NCBI GenBank assembly: GCA_944386995.1
Contig: CALXDF010000182.1
Coordinates: 1 to 49,412, forward strand
Source of the DNA: an uncultured Oscillospiraceae bacterium
GTDB lineage: Bacteria; Bacillota; Clostridia; Oscillospirales; Oscillospiraceae
Direction of reading: 5' to 3'
Length of the DNA: 49,412 nucleotides
Position numbers and translations under genes: made by a program. The notes beneath the pieces were generated by a model. It was not told the origin of the DNA. It did not search any database and saw nothing but the letters and a program-made list of their open reading frames with translations. Numbering within the stretch: position 1 is the stretch's first letter; each line of letters opens with the position of its first letter. Of this stretch, positions 8,029 through 15,152 are shown in pieces.

Positions 8029-8982
8029 TCAGGACGGTGCGCCGCTTTTTTCTTCCGGTCGTGCCATCTTCCAACGGCCGTCCTTGATCGTGAGGGTCCG
8101 GTGCTTTTTCTTGTTCCCTGCCATCCGCTCCTTCACTGCCCGGCCGGTAGGTGTCACCGCAAGGCCGCCCAGCGCTGTCTCCCGGAACTCCTCCGGCAGC
8201 CGGCGGCCCACATCTCCCATGGCCTCGATCACTTCATCTACTGGGATGCGGCTCTGAATGCCCGCCAGGGCCATATCCGCAGCAGCAATGGCATTCATGG
8301 CACCGATCACGTTGCGTTTGACACAGGGCACCTCTACCAGCCCCGCCACCGGATCGCAAACCAATCCCATGAGATTTTTCAGGGCCATGGCCACTGCATG
8401 GCAGATCTGCTCAGGCATACCGCCGTGGAGATAGGTGAGGGCGCCCGCCGCCATGGCGCTGGCAGACCCGATTTCCGCCTGGCATCCCCCGGCAGCGCCG
8501 GAGATGCTGGCCTTGGCGGCAATCACCGCACCGATGGCACTGGAAACATACAGCGCCTCCACCATTTTGTCCTCGGGAATCCCCTCTTTGCGCCACAGGG
8601 GAATCAATACCGCCGGCATCACGCCGCAGGCTCCGGCGGTAGGTGCTGCCACAATGCGGTTCATACAGGCATTATTCTCCCCCATGGCCAGCGCCTGGGC
8701 AATCACTTCGGCAGTGAACTCCCCGCCGATGCTGTTGTGATGGCGGTAATATGTCCGCATCCGCTCCCCGTCCCCGCCTACCAGTCCGCTCAAGCTGCGC
8801 CGGTCTCCGGAGTAGGCATCCGCTGCATCCACCATAGCCCGCCATGTGGCACGCATCCGCTCCATGGATGCCTCCGGCGTGGTCATACGAGTTTCCACAT
8901 CATAGTCCATCACCACCTGCCAGATCGGCTTGCGCAGGCCCTTCGCCTGCTCTATGATCCGCTGCATGGAGTCCAGGTCCAC
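8029..8982 (-). CDS. sdaAA: L-serine dehydratase, iron-sulfur-dependent, alpha subunit
   Basis: The 317-residue catalytic subunit deaminates L-serine to pyruvate and ammonia with a labile [4Fe-4S] cluster. Cluster-ligand cysteines are seen in APTAGACGVMPAV, SGAAGGCQAEIG and LVCDPVAGLVEVPC. The start is GTG (8980-8982), placed exactly after the stop of the beta-subunit gene, with GGAGGAG upstream. Two separate subunits are typical of Firmicutes, in contrast to the fused enzyme of E. coli. The gene forms a two-gene operon with sdaAB and suits a fermenter that uses amino acids. Confidence 0.95.
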   Translation of the reverse strand: MDLDSMQRIIEQAKGLRKPIWQVVMDYDVETRMTTPEASMERMRATWRAMVDAADAYSGDRRSLSGLVGGDGERMRTYYRHHNSIGGEFTAEVIAQALAMGENNACMNRIVAAPTAGACGVMPAVLIPLWRKEGIPEDKMVEALYVSSAIGAVIAAKASISGAAGGCQAEIGSASAMAAGALTYLHGGMPEQICHAVAMALKNLMGLVCDPVAGLVEVPCVKRNVIGAMNAIAAADMALAGIQSRIPVDEVIEAMGDVGRRLPEEFRETALGGLAVTPTGRAVKERMAGNKKKHRTLTIKDGRWKMARPEEKSGAPS

Positions 8983-9651
8983 TTACTTCTCCTCCTTCTC
9001 ATAGTAGGTGATATGGCTGATGCCGGTATACTCCTTGAGAAACTGCAAAACCACCGGTGGGACCTTTTCATCCGTTTCAATGACCATGATAGCGTTGCCC
9101 CCCCGCCGGTCCCGGCACAAATTCATGTTGGCAATATTGATTCCAGCGCGGGAGAGCGTGGTCGTCACATCGGCGATATATCCCTTGCTGTCCTGGTTAT
9201 GAATGATAAGGGTATTGGTCCGTCCGGTGAAGTTCACCGGCACCCCGTCCAGCTCCCGCACCTCAATCTGTCCGCCGCCGATTGAACAGGCCTGCATCTT
9301 CAAATGAGCTCCTGCCGCCCCCTCCAGCTCCAGCACCACACTGTTGGGGTGCGCATCCCGCAGGCGGATCTCTTCAAAGGTGAAACGCAGGCCCTGTTCC
9401 GCCGCGGTCTGGAAGCTGTTTGGAATATCGTAATCATCCGGTTCCTCCCCCAGCAGTCCCGCTACCAGGGCCTTGTCCGTACCGTGGCCCGTGCCGGTCT
9501 CTGCAAAGGAGCCATGGAGCATGATCCTGGCCCGGACGGGCTGCTCCCCCAGAAGGGTTCTGGCCATGTTCCCGATGCGCACCGCTCCCGCCGTGTGGCT
9601 GCTGGAAGGTCCCACCATGACGGGTCCCAGAATATCGAAAATGTCAATCAA
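8983..9651 (-). CDS. sdaAB: L-serine dehydratase, iron-sulfur-dependent, beta subunit
   Basis: The 222-residue beta subunit has the SDH_beta domain at the N-terminus (DILGPVMVGPSSSHTAGAVR, the serine-binding SSSHT motif) and a C-terminal ACT domain (about residues 145-220, LIIHNQDSKGYIADVTTTL) that can sense ligand. The start is TTG at 9651 with GGAGG 8 bases upstream; no ATG or GTG fits better. A promoter is visible upstream on the minus strand. Its TAA is followed without a gap by the GTG of sdaAA. Confidence 0.95.
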   Translation of the reverse strand: MIDIFDILGPVMVGPSSSHTAGAVRIGNMARTLLGEQPVRARIMLHGSFAETGTGHGTDKALVAGLLGEEPDDYDIPNSFQTAAEQGLRFTFEEIRLRDAHPNSVVLELEGAAGAHLKMQACSIGGGQIEVRELDGVPVNFTGRTNTLIIHNQDSKGYIADVTTTLSRAGINIANMNLCRDRRGGNAIMVIETDEKVPPVVLQFLKEYTGISHITYYEKEEK

Positions 9652-9718
9652 CGGCCTGTCCTCCGTCTGTCAATTTTTAACCGGGCGTCTCTCTGCATGC
9701 TTCGTCCCAATTAATTTT

Positions 9719-9747
9719 ATTGTAGCAACACCGTCGTGGATTTGCAA
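9719..9747 (-). promoter_or_regulatory. Promoter of the sdaAB-sdaAA operon
   Basis: On the minus strand: TTGCAA (9747-9742), 17 bp, TACAAT (9724-9719). Confidence 0.75.
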
Positions 9748-9789
9748 GGGCGGCTGCTGTTTTTTCTTACTCTTCCCGGCTTTTTCCAG

Positions 9790-9818
9790 TTGCGTTTCTC
9801 CAAAGCGGTTGATACAAT
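9790..9818 (+). promoter_or_regulatory. Promoter of the small unknown gene, with a 0A box just downstream
   Basis: TTGCGT (9790-9795), 17 bp, TACAAT (9813-9818). A perfect Spo0A-box heptamer TGTCGAA, in the context TTTTGTCGAACC, lies at 9836-9842, roughly +10 to +17 of the expected transcript. Confidence 0.65.
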
Positions 9819-9892
9819 GGGTACAGGGAAAATTTTGTCGAACCCTGCGCGCTTTTCTCAGCAGCGTGCTAGGGGAAGGGAGCGTGCCGTCT

Positions 9893-10249
9893 ATGCTGCC
9901 GGAGATCTCTATCACTTGCGGGGAAACGCCTGCTGCCTTTCCCCCCTGCCCTCCGGATCTTTCCACCCTGGCTTCCGGGTATCTCGAACAGCTCCAGGAG
10001 GTTCTGCACCTGGGGAAAGAATCGGCATCTCTTACTGTATACCAGTGGCCCCGGAGCCCATGGTCACCTTTGGCCGGATCATATGCTGTCCTGCGCGCAG
10101 CGGCAGACTTTCTGTACAGCCACCCCGCCTTGCGCCGGCTGGAGCTCTGCTGCGCCGGCGAGGACTGCTGGCGCACCTACCGTTTCCAGTGGAACATGTG
10201 GTTTGCCGAGCGGAAGGAAGGGGCACCGGAAACTGTCACCAATTTGTAG
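9893..10249 (+). CDS. Hypothetical protein (118 aa)
   Basis: I do not recognise this protein with confidence. It begins at ATG 9893 with AAGGGAG about 10 bases upstream and has a good promoter at 9790-9818. The N-terminal third is Pro/Cys-rich; the C-terminal part is well-ordered, with a helix (AGSYAVLRAAADFLYSHP), a strand (LRRLELCCAGED) and a helix (WRTYRFQWNMWFAERK). This helix-strand-helix end resembles the C-terminus of macro-domain (ADP-ribose-binding) proteins, but the rest of that fold is missing, so this is only a suggestion. An overlapping minus-strand frame (9670-10176) was judged a shadow. Confidence 0.6.
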   Translation: MLPEISITCGETPAAFPPCPPDLSTLASGYLEQLQEVLHLGKESASLTVYQWPRSPWSPLAGSYAVLRAAADFLYSHPALRRLELCCAGEDCWRTYRFQWNMWFAERKEGAPETVTNL

Positions 10250-10333
10250 CCCTTTTGTTACCGCATCCGCCTTACATTTTTCGACGTCCTCCCCCATAAT
10301 AGGGTCGAATCATACAGAAAGAGATGGACGCCT

Positions 10334-11413
10334 ATGAAACACCTGATCGCAGTATTGCTCAGCACTTTGCTGCTGTTTTCCATGCCCGCCTGCGTGGAGA
10401 ATGCCCACGCCGCCGATGACGCCGCCTCCCCAGGGACAGATCCAGTCGTTTCCCACCAGGAGTCTCCGGCAGTAGAGGGCACGGACACCGGCCAGCCAGA
10501 AGAAGCGGATCCTCCCGCCTCTCCAGAACATACCGTCCCGGAGGCACCGGAAGTCCTCATCCCGGAGGAGTCCTCCACAGCGCGGGTAATTGACCCGGAA
10601 AAGCCCATGGTCGCCCTGACCTTTGACGACGGTCCCCACCCCACCAACACAGACGCGCTCCTGGATATTTTGGAAGCGAATGGCGCAACAGCCACTTTCT
10701 TCCAGGTGGGGCAGAACCTATGGAAAGATCCGGATGCTGTCCGCCGCGCGGAAGAGATGGGCTGTGAGATCGGCACTCATTCCTATCGCCACGCCGATCT
10801 GAGCAAGCTCAGCGCCGAGGCGATCGCCGCAGACCTGAAAAAGGCCGATGATGCCTTCATCGAAGTGCTGGGCCACGCCCCCACTTTGCTGCGCCCTCCC
10901 TATGGTGCCATGAACAGTGCCGTCAAAACCACTACCGGCCGCAGTATCATCACCTGGTCCATCGACACGGAGGATTGGCTCTCCCGAAACGCGCAGAAAG
11001 TCATCGCCTCAGTCCAGGGGGCCGGAGATCTGGACGGCCAAGTCATCCTGATGCATGATGTCCACGCCACTACCATTGAGGCGGCAGAAACGCTGATCCC
11101 ATGGCTCATCGAGCAGGGCTACCAGTTAGTTACTGTGACGGAACTCATTACCCTCCACTACGGGGATCAGATCCTGCCCAACGGTCTCTATGGCTACAGC
11201 TATTTTACTTTTGGAAAGCCGGTCATCCTGCCAGAGGGGCAGACGCCGCCGGCAAAACAGACTCCCTCCGACCAGCCTCCCGCACAGGTCCCGGCCGTTG
11301 CACCGGCTGTGGATCCCGCGCCCGCCCAGATCCCCGGCAGCGAAGCGGAGTCCGGCACCTTAACAGACAGCGGTACCGCTCCGCTGCCTTTGGAAGGATT
11401 GGATTGTCCATGA
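10334..11413 (+). CDS. Secreted polysaccharide deacetylase (NodB domain)
   Basis: The 359-residue exported protein has a signal sequence (residues 1-27, ending AHA), an acidic/Pro-rich linker to about residue 85, a NodB homology domain (about 90-285) and a Pro/Ala-rich tail. All five NodB motifs are present: TFDDGPHPT, the metal-binding HSYRHADL, RPPYGAMN, WSIDTEDW and ILMHDVH. It is expected to remove N-acetyl groups from peptidoglycan or another amino-sugar polymer at the cell surface. The stop overlaps the start of the next gene by 4 bases (ATGA), so it is coupled to a pseudouridine synthase, with which it has no obvious functional link. Confidence 0.92.
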   Translation: MKHLIAVLLSTLLLFSMPACVENAHAADDAASPGTDPVVSHQESPAVEGTDTGQPEEADPPASPEHTVPEAPEVLIPEESSTARVIDPEKPMVALTFDDGPHPTNTDALLDILEANGATATFFQVGQNLWKDPDAVRRAEEMGCEIGTHSYRHADLSKLSAEAIAADLKKADDAFIEVLGHAPTLLRPPYGAMNSAVKTTTGRSIITWSIDTEDWLSRNAQKVIASVQGAGDLDGQVILMHDVHATTIEAAETLIPWLIEQGYQLVTVTELITLHYGDQILPNGLYGYSYFTFGKPVILPEGQTPPAKQTPSDQPPAQVPAVAPAVDPAPAQIPGSEAESGTLTDSGTAPLPLEGLDCP

Positions 11414-12288
11414 CCCTTACTGTCACACCCCAGCAGGCCGGGCGCACAATCCGCTCCCTGCTCCGCTATGAACTGGGGATGTCCACTGCGCTGCTCAACC
11501 ACCTCAAGCGGCGGGAGGACGGCATCCTGCTCAACGGTTCCCCCGCATTTACCAGCGCTGTTCTGGCAGCCGGAGACCGCTTGACAGTCGATCTGCGGGA
11601 TGACCTGCCGGAGGCCCCCATCCCTCCCATCCCCATGGATCTGGATATCCACTATGAGGACGAATTTCTGCTGGTGATCAACAAGAGTGCGCCCCTGGCG
11701 GTCCACGCCTCTTCTTTTTCCCCGGAGGAGCCCACACTGGCCAACGGGCTGGCCCATTATCTGGGACCGGATCTGGTGTTTCATCCGGTCAACCGGCTGG
11801 ATCGCGGCACCACAGGCCTCATGGTGGTAGCCAAGAATCGCTTTGCGCACAATGCCCTGCGCCGTATTCTCCATACCGGCGACTTTTCCCGGGAGTACCG
11901 GGGGATCTGTGTGGGCGCACCCTCTCCGGCAGCAGGGGTCATTAACCTTCCCATCGGCCGGGCGGAGGGTTCGGCAATCCAGCGGTGTATCCGTGCCGAT
12001 GGTGCCCCTGCTGTAACCGTTTATGAAACGATGGAGACCGTCGGCGGGCTGACGCTGCTGCGTCTGCTGCCCAAAACAGGCCGTACCCATCAGCTGCGCC
12101 TCCATATGGCCGCGATCGGCTGTCCGCTGGCCGGCGACTGGCTCTATGGCACGGAGGACCATAGTCTCATTTCCCGTCCCGCCCTCCATGCCTGGGGGCT
12201 GACCTTCCGCCACCCGGTGACAGGGAGACAGCTGTCGTTTCAGGCGGCACTGCCGGCAGATCTGGCGCGTCTGCTGCAGAAAGAATAG
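11410..12288 (+). CDS. RluA-family pseudouridine synthase
   Basis: A 292-residue RNA pseudouridine synthase. An S4-like N-terminus (SLLRYELGMSTALLNHLKRR) precedes the catalytic domain with HPVNRLDRGTTGLMVVAKN, whose Asp is the nucleophile, and the C-terminal GRTHQLRLHMAAIGCPLAGD motif is present. Target (23S rRNA or tRNA uridine) cannot be told from sequence alone. The start at 11410 overlaps the deacetylase stop as ATGA, with AAGGA upstream; the open frame continues upstream only as a shadow of the deacetylase. Confidence 0.93.
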   Translation: MTLTVTPQQAGRTIRSLLRYELGMSTALLNHLKRREDGILLNGSPAFTSAVLAAGDRLTVDLRDDLPEAPIPPIPMDLDIHYEDEFLLVINKSAPLAVHASSFSPEEPTLANGLAHYLGPDLVFHPVNRLDRGTTGLMVVAKNRFAHNALRRILHTGDFSREYRGICVGAPSPAAGVINLPIGRAEGSAIQRCIRADGAPAVTVYETMETVGGLTLLRLLPKTGRTHQLRLHMAAIGCPLAGDWLYGTEDHSLISRPALHAWGLTFRHPVTGRQLSFQAALPADLARLLQKE

Positions 12289-12292
12289 TCAC

Positions 12293-12326
12293 GTCCAGGG
12301 CTCCGCGCCGGCGCGGGGTCCTGGAC
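12293..12326 (+). terminator. Hairpin after the pseudouridine synthase gene
   Basis: GTCCAGG pairs with CCTGGAC around an inner GC-rich stem; five Ts follow after a short gap, so termination efficiency is uncertain. Confidence 0.55.
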
Positions 12327-12388
12327 AGATTGGTTTTTGGCGCTCCAAAGACCGCTTCCACACCGCGGCCTTCCCGCAGGAATTTTAC

Positions 12389-12417
12389 TTGACATTTCCT
12401 ACTCCGGGGACTATACT
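12389..12417 (+). promoter_or_regulatory. Strong promoter of the cold-shock gene
   Basis: TTGACA (12389-12394), 17 bp, TATACT (12412-12417), a near-consensus sigma-A promoter. Confidence 0.9.
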
Positions 12418-12450
12418 GAATACGATGTGTTCTAAATGTACGAATTGATC

Positions 12451-12505
12451 GCTGCAAGGCTGTAAATCAATTTCCCATTTCGATTTACATGCCCGCAGCT
12501 TTTTT
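12451..12505 (+). promoter_or_regulatory. Terminator-like stem-loop in the csp leader
   Basis: Within the 5' leader of about 130 nt, GCTGC + GGC + TGTAAATC (12451-12468) can pair with GATTTACA + GCC + GCAGC (12482-12499), followed at once by six Ts. This has the form of an intrinsic terminator placed before the csp ribosome site and may be a cold- or Csp-responsive attenuator. The function is inference. Confidence 0.6.
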
Positions 12506-12553
12506 GTTGCAGAGGAATACGCCATTTTTAATTTTTCAAGGAGGCACTACACC

Positions 12554-12763
12554 ATGCAAGGCACTGTCAAGTGGTTCAACAACGACAAGGGCTACGGCTT
12601 CATCTCCAACGACGACGGAAGCGGCGACGTGTTCGTTCACTTTTCCGCCATCCAGACCACGGGCTTCCGCACACTGAGCGAGGGCCAGAAGGTCACCTAT
12701 GAGGTGGAGCCGGACGAGCGCAACGGCAAGCTCCGGGCTGCCAATGTCTGCCCTGTGGAGTAA
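12554..12763 (+). CDS. csp: Cold-shock protein (CspA/CspB family)
   Basis: The 69-residue protein is a single cold-shock domain that binds single-stranded RNA/DNA and acts as an RNA chaperone. It starts [17 protein letters not shown], containing RNP1 (KGYGFI), with RNP2 (VFVHF) after it. The AAGGAGG ribosome site ends about 10 bases before the ATG. The gene has a near-consensus promoter, a long structured leader with a terminator-like element and its own terminator; the long leader is a usual trait of cold-inducible csp genes. Confidence 0.96.
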   Translation: MQGTVKWFNNDKGYGFISNDDGSGDVFVHFSAIQTTGFRTLSEGQKVTYEVEPDERNGKLRAANVCPVE

Positions 12764-12776
12764 TCTCGCCACGCCG

Positions 12777-12806
12777 CGCCCCCGTCTACAGGACGGGGGC
12801 GTCTTT
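12777..12806 (+). terminator. Terminator after csp
   Basis: A 10-bp stem CGCCCCCGTC / GACGGGGGCG with loop TACAG is followed by TCTTT. Confidence 0.85.
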
Positions 12807-12827
12807 GTCTTCCAGGAGGATTTCTTC

Positions 12828-13256
12828 GTGATTGTGATCCAATGTGTAGACAACCGCAATGGGACGCTGTTCCATGGTCGTCGTCAGAGCCGAGACCGTC
12901 TCCTCCGCCTCCACATCCTGGCGGCGCTGGCAGGGCGCAAGCTGTGGATGAACAGTTATTCCTTCCGGCAGTTCCAACAGGACCTTCCGCCGGGGCAGGC
13001 GGTATGTGTGGATGAAGATTTTCTGGCCAAAGCCGGCTGGGGCGAGGTCTGTTTTGTAGAGGGGCTGCCTCTCACCCCATGGCTGAACCGGATCGAGCAG
13101 CTGATCCTCTACCGCTGGAACCGGGATTACCCAGCGGACACCGTTCTGGACCTCCGGCTGGACGCGATCTCCTGGGTCCTGAAATGCAGGGAGGAGTTCC
13201 CCGGTTCCTCTCACCCCGTTATCACCAAGGAGGTCTATCTGCATGAAACTTTGTAA
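12828..13256 (+). CDS. Small conserved-looking protein paired with the secreted nuclease
   Basis: A 142-residue soluble protein with no signal peptide. The GTG start at 12828 follows AGGAGGA at 7 bases and lies just after the csp terminator; no separate promoter is evident. Its last 14 bases overlap the nuclease lipoprotein gene, implying coupled translation. The sequence begins VIVIQCVDNRNGTLFHGRR, then a Trp/Tyr-rich middle (LWMNSYSFRQF) and a C-terminal half with conserved-looking aromatics (LILYRWNRDYP). I recall similar small proteins beside nucleases in related genomes, sometimes annotated as ribonuclease Z, but no metallo-beta-lactamase motifs (HxHxDH) are present, so I do not adopt that name. 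A role tied to the nuclease is inference. Confidence 0.7.
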   Translation: MIVIQCVDNRNGTLFHGRRQSRDRLLRLHILAALAGRKLWMNSYSFRQFQQDLPPGQAVCVDEDFLAKAGWGEVCFVEGLPLTPWLNRIEQLILYRWNRDYPADTVLDLRLDAISWVLKCREEFPGSSHPVITKEVYLHETL

Positions 13257-14130
13257 AAAAATCCTGCTGCCTGTTTTTCTTGTGTGCTGTATCCTTCTCT
13301 CCGGCTGCCCGGACGGCAATCAACCCTCCGCCGCCACGCTGGAGGAGATCCCCGCTTATTCCGGAAGCCCCTATGTGATTCTCGCGGACAACGAACCCGA
13401 TTTCTCACCGGAAGATATGGTCACCGACTCCTTCGAATCCTACAGTCCCCTGGATCTGCTGGGGCGGTGTGGTGTCGCTGTTGCAAACATCGGCGTGGAT
13501 CTGATGCCCGTCGAAGACCGGGAGAGCATCAGCGATGTGACTCCCTCCGGCTGGGTCAACCGGGAGTACGACGGGCAGTACCTCTACAACCGATGCCATC
13601 TGATCGGCTTCCAGCTCACGGGAGAAAATGCCAACGAGGAAAATCTGATCACAGGTACCCGGTACATGAATGTAGAGGGGATGCTCCCCTTCGAAAATCT
13701 TGTGGCCGATTACGTCCAGGAGACGGAGAACCATGTTCTTTATCGGGTAACTCCCATTTTCGAAGGCAGCGAACTGGTGGCCCGAGGCGTTCAGATGGAG
13801 GCGCTCTCTGTTGAGGATGGCGGAGAGGGCGTGTGCTTTAACGTGTATGTGTACAATGTCCAGCCCGGAATCACCATCGACTACGCTACCGGTGAAAGCT
13901 GGGAGGAGGAACAGCCTCCGGCATCGGGCGACTCCGCTGACGATCCAGGCACCTCTTCCGAACCGGACGGGAATACCACTTATATCCTCAACACCAACTC
14001 CCACAAGTTCCACAATACCGACTGTCCAGGGGCGGCCAACATGAGTGAGAAGAACAAGGAGACCTATACCGGCAGCCGTCAGGATCTCATTGACCAGGGG
14101 TACACCCCCTGCGGCCAGTGCAACCCCTGA
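13243..14130 (+). CDS. Secreted DNA/RNA non-specific endonuclease lipoprotein
   Basis: A 295-residue lipoprotein with lipobox LSGC (Cys22). The central domain (about 40-230) is a non-specific (beta-beta-alpha metal) endonuclease of the EndA/NucA type: YNRCHLIGFQLTG with His119 at the general-base position (DRGH in classic members is NRCH here) and a downstream NEENLITGTRYMN stretch that carries metal-ligand Asn. After an acidic linker, residues 245-295 form a small Cys-containing domain (KFHNTDCPGA ... GYTPCGQCNP) common at the end of clostridial exported nucleases. It is anchored outside the cell and should degrade nucleic acid for nutrition or uptake. It overlaps the preceding small gene by 14 bases. 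Confidence 0.88.
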   Translation: MKLCKKILLPVFLVCCILLSGCPDGNQPSAATLEEIPAYSGSPYVILADNEPDFSPEDMVTDSFESYSPLDLLGRCGVAVANIGVDLMPVEDRESISDVTPSGWVNREYDGQYLYNRCHLIGFQLTGENANEENLITGTRYMNVEGMLPFENLVADYVQETENHVLYRVTPIFEGSELVARGVQMEALSVEDGGEGVCFNVYVYNVQPGITIDYATGESWEEEQPPASGDSADDPGTSSEPDGNTTYILNTNSHKFHNTDCPGAANMSEKNKETYTGSRQDLIDQGYTPCGQCNP

Positions 14131-14182
14131 CCCTCTTTTGCGCAAAAATCTATGGGGCAGGCAGTTCTCTCCCTTTTGACAA

Positions 14183-14227
14183 ACGGGTGCCGGTCAAAGC
14201 GCAGCTTTGACCGGCACCCGTCTTTTT
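14183..14227. terminator. Terminator between convergent genes
   Basis: A perfect 18-bp stem (ACGGGTGCCGGTCAAAGC and complement) with loop GCA, followed by CTTTTT on the plus strand. It also lies downstream of the GerMN gene on the minus strand, where the T tract is weak. Confidence 0.9.
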
Positions 14228-14252
14228 CCCTCCGCTCTTTTACAGAAACTCC

Positions 14253-15152
14253 TTATTCTGTCTCTTCCACCGGGCGGAATTGCACCTCATCCATGGACAC
14301 CTGTCCGAAGAAGCTGCTGGGTTCCCCATCCACTAACAATTGGATCTCATCCACAGTGCCCCAACTATAGATCGTCTTTGCAATGGACAGAAGAATCTGC
14401 TCCTGCGCCTCCGTCTCCTCCGGCAGCAGCTCCAGTGCACTGGACGGTAAGCTGAGGATACAGACACCTTCCTCTACCCGTACACTGTTGATTTGGAAGC
14501 CGTCCGGAATGATGGCGTGGAGTTCTCGCTCTTGCGGACCCTCCAGCAGCGCCCTCATCGTACTCTCCGCCAGGGTCTCCCCCTCGTATACCTCCAGCGT
14601 CCGCTGCTCGGCAGTCAACTGCCCGTCCTCATCGGCAAAATACAGACTGACGCTCACCGTCTCGATCACATCATCCATGGTGCTCAGCAGCACATCCTGC
14701 TCCATAAGCACCTGGCTGGTTCGGTAGGGCAGTTCCTGCCCGCCGGCGGTAATGGTCACCGAAGAGAGTTCCTCCAGCTGCGTCAGGGACAGCGTGATGC
14801 AGTAGTCGGCCAGACTCAGCTGAATGCCTGTGAGGCTCCCATAGCGGCGACTCAAGTCCACATAAGCCCGGTGTCCCTGAATCACAACGCTCCGCAGCTC
14901 AATTTCCTCCCAAACTCCTCCGGTATCCAGGACCGCCTCTACGATTGCCTGTGCCCTCTCCTCCAGGGGAGCGTCCTCCGCCACGGGCAGCGCTGTGAGC
15001 ACGGCAGTAATGGCATCCGCCCCAGCGGCACTCTGGGGATTAGCCAGCTGATAGATTTGATAGCCCGTCTCTTTCTCCGGCTGGGCCGCGACGCAGCCAG
15101 CCGCACCGAGGACCAGCAGTGCCGCCAGCAGCAGTCCCATCCATTTCCTCAT
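14253..15152 (-). CDS. GerMN-domain lipoprotein
   Basis: A 299-residue lipoprotein with lipobox GAAGC near residue 20. Two GerMN-type modules are seen: about 40-145 (YVDLSRRYGSLTG, LSLADYCITLSLTQLEELSSVTI) and about 165-290 (VSLYFADEDGQL ... IAKTIYSWGTVDEIQLLVDG). GerM-like proteins act at the envelope in sporulation and germination or in signalling. Here the gene is last in an operon with a histidine kinase and overlaps it as ATGA, resembling LpqB-like arrangements where a GerMN lipoprotein is coupled to a two-component system. A sensory or accessory role for the kinase is therefore likely but is inferred. Confidence 0.88.
   Translation of the reverse strand: MRKWMGLLLAALLVLGAAGCVAAQPEKETGYQIYQLANPQSAAGADAITAVLTALPVAEDAPLEERAQAIVEAVLDTGGVWEEIELRSVVIQGHRAYVDLSRRYGSLTGIQLSLADYCITLSLTQLEELSSVTITAGGQELPYRTSQVLMEQDVLLSTMDDVIETVSVSLYFADEDGQLTAEQRTLEVYEGETLAESTMRALLEGPQERELHAIIPDGFQINSVRVEEGVCILSLPSSALELLPEETEAQEQILLSIAKTIYSWGTVDEIQLLVDGEPSSFFGQVSMDEVQFRPVEETE

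Noticed and set aside
9670..10176. A minus-strand frame over the small unknown gene
   Set aside because: The plus-strand gene has a promoter, a ribosome site and a better-folded C-terminus; the minus frame would run from inside that gene into the sdaAB promoter region.
12828..13256. Naming the small protein ribonuclease Z
   Set aside because: It lacks HxHxDH and other metallo-beta-lactamase motifs and is far too short.
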